Part shown: piece after piece, positions 9,801 to 15,619 of the stretch
Position numbering within the stretch: the first letter of the stretch is position 1
How the letters are laid out: each line of letters opens with the position of its first letter
Source: JBLHKE01 sp047619485
Lineage (GTDB): Bacteria > Verrucomicrobiota > Verrucomicrobiia > Verrucomicrobiales > DEV007
Length of the DNA: 18,357 bases
Direction of reading: 5' to 3'
NCBI GenBank assembly: GCA_047619485.1
Contig: JBLHKE010000053.1
Coordinates: 1-18,357, forward strand
Translations under genes and position numbers: made by a program
Notes under the pieces: model-generated
What the model was told of the DNA's origin: nothing
Databases searched by the model: none
What the model saw: the letters and a program-made list of their open reading frames with translations, nothing else

Positions 9801-12557
9801 GGTCGGGACGTGATTGGCTTTGAAGGCCGCTGCGCGCAACACCGTGGTCTGGCTGATCGAGATCGGCCCGGTGTAGATCGACCCGGAGTTTGCTGCTGGC
9901 TTCGCTCCATTGGTGGTGTAGCGGATCTCCGCGCCTGGGGTGGCAGAGGTGATCGCGACGGCGATCGGCGTATCGTAGAATCCTCGGTCGATCGAGAACG
10001 AGGTGTCGGCGACGAAATTGGTGAAGCCGCCGGCGTTCTCACTGCCCGGGGTCGGGTTGAGGAAGAATCCCTCGATCAGCGCGACCGCGTCGAAACCGTA
10101 GGAGACGTTGGCGAGCTGGTTCGGGTAGGTCGGCGAGAACTCGGACACGACGGTGGTGCCGTCGGGTTTTACCAGCGCGAGGTACTCGCCGCTGGTGCTG
10201 AGGCTGAAGTTGGTGTGCAACTCGGATCCGGCGGTGGCTCGATCCTTGCCCGACGCAAACACAATCATGTAGCCACCCGGCGCGATGGTGACAGCGGGGA
10301 GGCTCCACTTGGTGGGCGAACTCTGATCGTCGGTGAGGTAGTAGCCGTCGAGCGCGGCAGGTTCGCCAGTGGCGTTGCACAGCTCGATCCAGTCGGAGGG
10401 TTCGCCATCTTCATCTTGCAGCCCGTCCTGGTTGTCAGCCATGAACTCGGAGATGATCGGCTCGCCGGGAAGCGCGACGCGGATGCGCACCTGTTCGGAG
10501 ATGGTGCCGTTGGGGTTCGACGCGGTCAGCGTATAGGTAGTGCTGCTGGCAGGAGTGACGCTGGTGCCACTCATGCCGGTCATATCGGTACCGTTGAGGT
10601 CGAGCGCGGTCACGTTGGCAACATCCCAAGCCAGCTCGACCGGTGTGCCTGGCGAGACAATTCCGGCCGCGGCTTCGAAGGAGAAGATCAGCGGCTGGTC
10701 GGTCACCTCGACCAAAACCTGAGCGACGCTAGTTCCGTTCGGGCGCACTGCTGTAAGAGTGTAGATTGTGTCAGCGTTCGGTCCGGGATTCACAAGCTTG
10801 CTACCAGCACCAGAGCCATCCGTCAGGCCGGTGACGTCGCCGACGCCATCCGAGATCGACACGCTGGTCGAATCGGTATTCACCTCCCACGACAGCGTGA
10901 TCGGCTCGCCTTGGGGAATGAACGATTTGTTGACCGTGAAGCTGCGCACGCCCGGGTTGGGGATGGCGAGGGACAGTTCGGCGTGCCCGACGTTGCCTGC
11001 TGGCGCGGTGCCGGGGAAGCTGGCCGAATTGATCAGCGCGCCAGGGCTGCCGCCGTCGTCCGCGTAGACGTTGACGGTGAAATTCTGCAAGCGGTTCAGG
11101 CAACAGTTGTCGCCGCGGCCGAAGATCCGCACCGTGTTAATGGTATTGGTGGTTCCGAGGTCAAGCATGTAGCGCGGCTCAGTTCCCAAATCGGCCGCCG
11201 TGGTCCAGACCGCTGCTCCAGCCTCGAGATCACCGTCGTAGACACTCGCTGGGTCGCCGTGCTCTAGGGTGGTCGTTGTCGGTGGGATCTCAACAGACGG
11301 GTTGACCGACTGCACGATGTCGTTGCTGCTGGTGCCGTCCGCGTCGGCATCGTCGGGGGTGACGCCGAACTGGAATACCTCGATCTCCGAGAGGTGAAAC
11401 TGCGTGTCGTTGAGATCGTTTTTTACCACCTCGATGAAGCGCCCGTTGATCCCGATGAGGTCGGGCACGTCGTTGACGATGATCGTTAGCGTGGCCGTGG
11501 CGCTGCCGTCGGCGTTGATCGCGGTGAGCGTGTAGGTCGTCGTCGCCAGCGGCGTGACGACAAGCGAGTCGCCGCCGCCCTCGATCGGCGAACCGTTGAG
11601 CTCGAGCGAGTCGAAGTTGGCCACATCCCAGCTCAAGGTCACGTCGGTGCCCGCTGACACTGTGGTCTGGCTGCCGCCGAAAGAGTGGATCACCGGGTCG
11701 TTGTCGATGGTCACCGTCGCCTGCGCGGTCGACACTTCGGCCCCGGCGGTCACCGATAAAGTGTACGTCGTGGTAGTCGCGGGTCCGGGGTCGAGTAGCT
11801 TGGTGCCAAAGCCGTTGGTGGTATCGCCGAGCACGTTGCCGACGCCCTGATCGATCGAGATCGCCGTGGCTGCCGGATCGACGTTCCACGACAGCGTGAC
11901 CGGTTCGTCGGAGGCGGTCGTCTGCGGGCTGACGCTGAAGCTGTTGATCGAGGACGCGTCCGGGTAGGTGAACTCGAGCGGCACGTTGCCGGCGTTGGCG
12001 GTGTGGGTGTTAAGCGTTCCCGGGATCGGGTTCTGGTTCGCGTCCAGCAGTTGGATCTCGAGGTTCTGCCAGCGGTTGGCGCAACAGCTATCGGCGCGTG
12101 GCCACATGCGCACTGTGGTTACGTCGTGCACGCCGCCGAGGTCGAGCGTGTACTGTGAGTTGGCGGCCTGGGCGTTGGCAGTCGACCAGACGTTGCCGAC
12201 ATTCTGCAACACGTTGTCCGGGTTCTTGTTGGCAGCGCCGTGCTCCAGCGCGGTGGTCGTGCCAAGCGCCGGATAAGCGTTGCCATCGCCAAAGGTGATT
12301 AGCGCGCCATCACCGATATCGTTGGTGCTGGTGGACGTGCCACCGAAACTCGCACCTCCGGAATTGTTTGGCGTTACGCCATTGGCGAAGGCTTCGAGCT
12401 CGCTGAGGTGAAAGCGCGTGTCTGGCGTCTCTTTTTTAACGATGTGCACATAGGCCGCATTGGTGGCGTGGCTCTCGACCAGCAAGAATTGGGCGAGGGA
12501 GAAGAGCACGAGAAGAAACGCACCTCGTGCGAGTGAACAGAATGAGGATATTTTCAT
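6864..12557 (-). CDS. Giant secreted CotH/lamin-tail/discoidin-like protein, larger paralog with an inserted domain (1897 aa)
   Basis: Paralog of the gene at 1490-6616 with the same domain order. Signal peptide ~1-31 (hydrophobic AFLLVLFSLAQFLLV). Discoidin-like module 1 (~34-200; HLSELEAF, Cys158-Cys159), two Ig-like domains, discoidin-like module 2 (~370-530; HLSEIEVF, Cys485-Cys486), two Ig-like domains, lamin-tail (~697-840), chitobiase-C-like (~851-930), CotH kinase-like (~935-1312; PTISLVFQG ~960, NGLYWGQYHMRERW ~1085, FKFFMKDADGFLRS ~1195), second chitobiase-C-like domain split by an extra ~190-residue segment (~1352-1550; YDDGYVAYLNGTEIARRN), second lamin-tail (~1603-1750), then a tail with DPNGDDDGD and ETSADLQNW ending in FIRLRVSEK. 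The inserted segment accounts for the whole 189-residue length difference. No C-terminal sorting signal is visible. Upstream, a C9 run lies 11 nt before the ATG and a MITE-like element about 60 bp away, so regulation may differ from the sister gene. Confidence 0.93.
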   Translation of the reverse strand: MKISSFCSLARGAFLLVLFSLAQFLLVESHATNAAYVHIVKKETPDTRFHLSELEAFANGVTPNNSGGASFGGTSTSTNDIGDGALITFGDGNAYPALGTTTALEHGAANKNPDNVLQNVGNVWSTANAQAANSQYTLDLGGVHDVTTVRMWPRADSCCANRWQNLEIQLLDANQNPIPGTLNTHTANAGNVPLEFTYPDASSINSFSVSPQTTASDEPVTLSWNVDPAATAISIDQGVGNVLGDTTNGFGTKLLDPGPATTTTYTLSVTAGAEVSTAQATVTIDNDPVIHSFGGSQTTVSAGTDVTLSWDVANFDSLELNGSPIEGGGDSLVVTPLATTTYTLTAINADGSATATLTIIVNDVPDLIGINGRFIEVVKNDLNDTQFHLSEIEVFQFGVTPDDADADGTSSNDIVQSVNPSVEIPPTTTTLEHGDPASVYDGDLEAGAAVWTTAADLGTEPRYMLDLGTTNTINTVRIFGRGDNCCLNRLQNFTVNVYADDGGSPGALINSASFPGTAPAGNVGHAELSLAIPNPGVRSFTVNKSFIPQGEPITLSWEVNTDSTSVSISDGVGDVTGLTDGSGAGSKLVNPGPNADTIYTLTAVRPNGTSVAQVLVEVTDQPLIFSFEAAAGIVSPGTPVELAWDVANVTALDLNGTDMTGMSGTSVTPASSTTYTLTASNPNGTISEQVRIRVALPGEPIISEFMADNQDGLQDEDGEPSDWIELCNATGEPAALDGYYLTDDQSSPTKWSLPAVTIAPGGYMIVFASGKDRATAGSELHTNFSLSTSGEYLALVKPDGTTVVSEFSPTYPNQLANVSYGFDAVALIEGFFLNPTPGSENAGGFTNFVADTSFSIDRGFYDTPIAVAITSATPGAEIRYTTNGAKPAANSGSIYTGPISISQTTVLRAAAFKANHVPTNVDTHTYIFPAEVIAHPNMRTSVTQHATYGPQMEDALKAVPTISLVFQGDVDRAEKEASVELINFEAGDTQLDAGMERFGNYVTNFSKRGIRLNFRNLYGPGKLTFPVFGGHDYATIPPADKVDSIDLRSGNHDMNQRGAYMSNRFTDDTMLDMGNIAPHGRFVHVYLNGLYWGQYHMRERWSAAMMSEYFGGVKADYESINANNSGNEFLAGTPSDGTGAQWAETQSLVSSATPFSSARSHLDMENVFNFMMLWVSGNSESEFRSAGSIPLGVPFKFFMKDADGFLRSSGRNLTHNGPLNVMTRLAAEADPDYKTLLADEIHRTYFNDGAFTPAKNIARLQSRVDEIEVSFLAESARWGERTPDSWLSYQNNLLNNYFPSLTNTMIGRFTSGGFYPSVVAPAFNQHGGSVPPGFELSVTAPAGTIYYTLDGSDPRESAEPVEVDPPIVILTESAAKTVHVPTTASDGFTDATGKDWNEVGYDDATWTAGTGGVGYERGTGYENFFDIDVEAEMWDNEASCLIRIPFTVSAAELVDKNGAEIRVRYDDGYVAYLNGTEIARRNFTGNPDGDSDAASSHSDGSAIVLETADISAHIGLFVEGGDNVLAIHGLNSGNGSSDFLISAELRVRETPIGGGAGGAISDTAIEYTGEIPIASTTKVRARVLSGTGWSALNEANFTQDLGVLVVSEMMYNPSSPTAAEIDAGHDDSEDFEFLELLNTGSGLLDLSGLRFTEGITFDFTGSAVTTLVAGGRVVIVEDPDAFEFRYGAGLPVAGRYIGKLKDEGEGVHVIDALDQTVRNFIYDNVAPWPTTPDGQGPSLVLVDPYSDPDHSNPASWTAGSLGGTPGTGEVVQQDFATWAAANGVVDPNGDDDGDTIVNFLEFFGGDNPNDPASGSLPQGGFDAGGHATLSFRRDLSAGGVTAEIETSADLQNWVGGVDAELVNLNNNGDGTVTATYRTVAAAATTEMIFIRLRVSEK

Positions 12558-12568
12558 AATTTTCGACA

Positions 12569-12577
12569 GGGGGGGGG
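12569..12577 (-). repeat. Homopolymeric C9 tract in the leader of the 1897-aa gene
   Basis: Nine consecutive G on the plus strand read as C9 on the coding strand, ending 11 nt before the ATG at 12557. Runs of this length are prone to slipped-strand mispairing. Here it occupies the region where a ribosome binding site would normally lie. Confidence 0.8.
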
Positions 12578-12616
12578 ACTCAAAGTAGCAAGAATACCGG
12601 CGCAGCGCAATGCCTC

Positions 12617-12780
12617 TAAGGGCTTGTCAGTAAATAACTCCTAACAATCTGCTGGTTATTTTGGCCATCACCCACGTTAGCTTCCAACTCAAATAGCCCG
12701 CTATAATCGCTGAAATCTGCCTTGGTACTGGCTAAAATTCCTGCGCATCTTTGTATGACTTATTTCCTGACAACCCCTAA
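12617..12780. mobile_element. MITE-like element, copy A
   Basis: The 158-bp body (12620-12777) starts GGGCTTGTCAG and ends CTGACAACCCC. The terminal inverted repeats, 12620-12640 and 12757-12777, match at 18 of 21 positions. It is flanked on both sides by TAA, consistent with a 3-bp target duplication of the TNA type known from some IS5-family groups. A second nested inverted repeat lies inside (around 12659-12672 and 12724-12739), with the near-palindrome ATAGCCCGCTAT at the centre. No open frame spans it, so it is non-autonomous. Copy B at 18081-18242 shares the core. It sits about 60 bp upstream of the 1897-aa gene. Confidence 0.8.
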
Positions 12781-12843
12781 GCTGTGCTCGTAGGCTGAAA
12801 CTCCAGCTCCGGATAAAGTTCGACTGTGCTAGTCGGCAAAACA

Positions 12844-13002
12844 TTACTCCGGCGGCACTGTCACATCCTCGATGCGGAAGTAGATCCGTGGTGCATTTGG
12901 TACCGGGTTGTCGAATGGATAGGTCGTCGAATCATCCCGTGACGGTATACTATCATCCACATCATTCTTCCAACTGGTCATGTCAGTTGAATACGTGGAA
13001 GA
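12844..13002 (-). pseudogene. Orphan C-terminal fragment of a secreted-protein gene
   Basis: A minus-strand frame of 52 residues runs between an in-frame TAG at 13003-13005 and its own TAA at 12844-12846. It contains YSTDMTSWKNDVDD and later PNAPRIYFRIED, ending VTVPPE. This has the look of the last ~50 residues of verrucomicrobial extracellular proteins, whose tails carry an 'S-x-D-L-x-x-W ... F-x-R' pattern; both giant proteins here have a related tail (SDDLIGW; TSADLQNW ... FIRLRV). There is no start codon at a sensible place, although an internal ATG would give 45 residues. It begins only about 10 bp beyond the stop of the SGNH/TPR gene, so the rest of the parent gene is missing. I read it as a deletion remnant, possibly related to the nearby MITE-like element. 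Confidence 0.6.
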
Positions 13003-13012
13003 CTATCCCGGC

Positions 13013-15229
13013 TCACGGCGTCCCACCGCGTTGCCGGATCTGCTTCAGCCGGGCAGTCGCAGTCGGGTGCCCTGGCTGGATCTTTAGCGCCATGATAAAG
13101 TAGGCCGTCGCCGTTTCTAAATCCCCCTCCTCGAGATTTAATTCGCCGAGGTTCAGCGTCGCACTGATGTGCCCCGGAGCGAGATTGATCGTCTCGGTAA
13201 AATGCATCGCTGCACGATCTTTGTCGCCGACCTGTGCATAGGCGCTGGCGAGGTTGTTGTGCACGCCGGCATTTGCCGGACTCGCCTCGAGCACTTTCTT
13301 CAAATGCGGGATCGCCTCTTTCGGCTGCCCACTCTGGATCAGCGCGATGCCGAGAAAGTTGAGAACGTTGACATCTTCCGGTTTGAGCTGTTGCAATTGA
13401 CTGAGCGGCTCGACGGCCTCCTTCCCCTTGCCCTCAACCAGCAGCCGTTTGCCCCAGCGCTCGAGCTCTGGCGCCAGCGCCTCCGCGGCCCCCTGGTGAT
13501 CTGGTTTCAACGCCAAGGTCCTCTGCAACATGCGGATGCACTCGGCCTCCTCTCCTTTCTCCGCGAGAAGCCCTGCATACTTGTAGTGCGCCTGGACGAA
13601 ATACGGCGCCACTTTCGGATCGACCGTGAACCCGGTGAGGAATTTGTACTGCTTCATCGCCTCGTCTTTCTTACCCAACTTCTCTGCGAGATCGCCGGTG
13701 ACAAAGTTCGCGTAGGCATCGCCCGGCACCAGCTCGAGCGAGATTTTCGCCGCCGCATAGGCGTCCTCGTACTTACCCGCCCACTGCATCACGTTGGCCA
13801 AGTTGCGCATCGCGATCCCGCGTTGGTTGTCGTCGACCCGCGCCATCACCCGCGCGGTAGCGGCGCCCTCGTCCCAGCCGGTTTTCACCTGCGCGATACC
13901 CTGCTCGCCGAGCTCATCGATCAGTGCCAGAGCCAGCTGCCGGTGCGACTCGACCGTTGGGTGCACGTGATCGAGAAACTCCACCTCGCCCGGAGCGCCG
14001 TGCTCGGAGGCTTGCGCGAGTATTTGGTGATAGTCCACCACCGGCACTCCGCGGTCGGCCGCGACCTCGTTCAGGATCGCACGCATCTCCGCCAGCATGC
14101 GCAGCGGGCAGATGTCGTTCTCGAGCGCTAGCTCGTAGGCCGCGTTCGCCTCCTCGTAACGGCCGAGGGCGTCGAGAATCTGCGCACGCAAATACTGCGT
14201 GTGCGCATGGCGTGGGTCGATTTTTGCCGCCAGCTTGATCGCCGCCAGCGCCGCCAGCGCATCACCGTTTTGAAATTCGATCTTGGCCGAGGCCAGCAAA
14301 CTTTCCCATCTGCGAAAATCTTCCACCGTCAAGCCGAGGTCGCTCTCGCTCTTGAATGGCGCGCTGTTGCGCAGGTTTCCTGCTGGCATGACGAACACCA
14401 CCTCCGCATCGGCAGCGCGCGCGATGTCAACCATGCGCGCCAGGTTGAAGCGATAGTGCGCCAAGATTTTCTGCTTCATGTCCTCGTCGCGCTTGTAAGA
14501 TTCCGGGCCAACGCTGTTGTCGAGGATCGTATTCACCTCGGCGGAGAGCTTGGTGACGTCTTTGGCGACGTCGCCGCCTTTGAGCATCCTCGATATCAAA
14601 CTGTAGGTGCGCGAGTGGGAAAATTTCGCCTGCAGGCCGCGCACCGTCGATGGCATGTCCATCATCTCGCCGTAGGTGCGGTGCTCGAGGAATTCGTTGT
14701 GCCCGCTGTAGATGATGAACACATCCGGATCGTAGTCGGCCAGTTCCTCCATCAAGGCCGCGACCCGGTAACTGGCGTAGCTGATCCCGCCGCCGTTGAT
14801 CAACTCCCAGTCCTGACCAGGGTCTGCCACCGGCAGGTACTCGCGCAGCCAACCGCAGAACGAAGTCGTGTCGTGAAACGGACGACCGAAGGTGGTCGAA
14901 CCGCCGAGGCAGAAAACCCGCTGCGCATCCCCTGACTTCTTGCGCGGAAACGACTGCTCGTTGAACCACTTGATCTTATTTGCCGCGGTCACCATCTGCG
15001 CGCCGTCTTTCACGAACAGCGGGATGCTCGAGGCGAATCCGACATGCGGGTCATCCTCATAGGTGAGAGGCTTCACCCCGAAGGCCAGGAGGACGAGTTC
15101 GAGCAGGCCAAAAAATACCACCAGCACTAGCGCCGAAAAGATGAGCTTCTTCCTCAGTGGCAACTTGGATCGGAACTCGCTCGTGGTGCTGTCCTTTGGA
15201 TCTTTGTCTTTCTCGGAATTGCTTGCCAT
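13013..15229 (-). CDS. Membrane-anchored SGNH/GDSL hydrolase-like protein with TPR repeats (738 aa)
   Basis: The frame is open from 15466, but the ATG at 15229 is preferred: it starts MASNSEKDKD, a charged cytoplasmic N-tail, directly followed by a single membrane segment at ~27-50 (LIFSALVLVVFFGLLELVLL). SGNH blocks are visible: CLGGSTTFG with predicted catalytic Ser111 (~107-115), NGGGIS (~145-150), SGHNE with Asn178 (~175-179), and LDHVHP with Asp420 and His423. Between blocks III and V lies a TPR-like pair (ALAAIKLAAKIDPRHAH and GRYEEANAAYELALEN). About seven more TPRs fill residues ~450-738 (for example NLANVMQWAGKYEDAY and NNLASAYAQVGDKDRA). SGNH enzymes with this GGSTT motif are hydrolases or acyltransferases acting on exported lipids or glycans; the substrate here is unknown. 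The catalytic part is probably periplasmic. No close operon partner; the next gene upstream is divergent. Confidence 0.9.
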   Translation of the reverse strand: MASNSEKDKDPKDSTTSEFRSKLPLRKKLIFSALVLVVFFGLLELVLLAFGVKPLTYEDDPHVGFASSIPLFVKDGAQMVTAANKIKWFNEQSFPRKKSGDAQRVFCLGGSTTFGRPFHDTTSFCGWLREYLPVADPGQDWELINGGGISYASYRVAALMEELADYDPDVFIIYSGHNEFLEHRTYGEMMDMPSTVRGLQAKFSHSRTYSLISRMLKGGDVAKDVTKLSAEVNTILDNSVGPESYKRDEDMKQKILAHYRFNLARMVDIARAADAEVVFVMPAGNLRNSAPFKSESDLGLTVEDFRRWESLLASAKIEFQNGDALAALAAIKLAAKIDPRHAHTQYLRAQILDALGRYEEANAAYELALENDICPLRMLAEMRAILNEVAADRGVPVVDYHQILAQASEHGAPGEVEFLDHVHPTVESHRQLALALIDELGEQGIAQVKTGWDEGAATARVMARVDDNQRGIAMRNLANVMQWAGKYEDAYAAAKISLELVPGDAYANFVTGDLAEKLGKKDEAMKQYKFLTGFTVDPKVAPYFVQAHYKYAGLLAEKGEEAECIRMLQRTLALKPDHQGAAEALAPELERWGKRLLVEGKGKEAVEPLSQLQQLKPEDVNVLNFLGIALIQSGQPKEAIPHLKKVLEASPANAGVHNNLASAYAQVGDKDRAAMHFTETINLAPGHISATLNLGELNLEEGDLETATAYFIMALKIQPGHPTATARLKQIRQRGGTP

Positions 15230-15619
15230 ACGCGTTGCTGATTGGGGGAAAGTTGTTCTTGGGACCGTGTGAGGAATTCTATTCCCGGATAGCCGATCGA
15301 GAAAAAATAGATTATTTCGGCGTCCAAATCGACCACGAATCCGACCTGAGGCCATTCTTTGTTTCAGAAAAGAAGAATTCAAGCGCCCCCTGAGTCCACA
15401 GGGTTGGGAAGCCCAATCCCCGAGAATCTCCTGTGAAATCAAGGTGTTTTCGCATCTCGGAACCAATGCGAGCCGGTTTCAGATCGAATAGTGATACAAA
15501 ATAATAGAATCAAATTACGCTTGCCGGATTGAAACGATTTAGGCATTATTGCTTGGTTGTGAGAGGTGGTTTGCCTCTCACTACTGGTTGTTTCTAACAA
15601 CCGAACAACCCTCATTTTA
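15230..15619. other. Divergent intergenic region with structured segments
   Basis: This 390-bp AT-richer stretch lies between the SGNH/TPR gene (-) and the PEP-CTERM gene (+) and should carry both promoters, but no convincing promoter pair was found. A C5 run on the minus strand (15244-15248) precedes the SGNH start at the place expected for a ribosome binding site. At 15397-15435 two nested stems can form: CACAGG with CCTGTG outside, and GTTGGG with CCCAAT inside. A further pair of stem-loops lies at 15555-15610 and is listed separately. Confidence 0.45.
15555..15610 (+). promoter_or_regulatory. Two adjacent stem-loops in the leader of the PEP-CTERM gene
   Basis: Stem 1 pairs GTGAGAGG (15559-15566) with CCTCTCAC (15574-15581) around a 7-nt loop. 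Stem 2 pairs GGTTGT (15586-15591) with ACAACC (15597-15602) around a 5-nt loop. GGTTGT also occurs at 15555-15560 and ACAACC at 15605-15610, so alternative pairings compete. The structure ends 9 nt before the ATG at 15620. Function is inferred from position only. Confidence 0.4.

Noticed and set aside
9723..11267. Plus-strand open frame of 514 codons inside the second giant gene
   Set aside because: Antisense shadow of the Ig-like, lamin-tail and chitobiase-like regions; low-complexity translation with no domain.
13169..14935. Two plus-strand open frames opposite the SGNH/TPR gene
   Set aside because: The minus-strand frame carries SGNH motifs and TPRs over the same DNA; the plus frames have no recognisable features.
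15230..15466. N-terminal extension of 79 residues for the SGNH/TPR protein
   Set aside because: The extension is R-rich without motifs; starting at 15229 puts the membrane anchor at the usual distance from the N-terminus.
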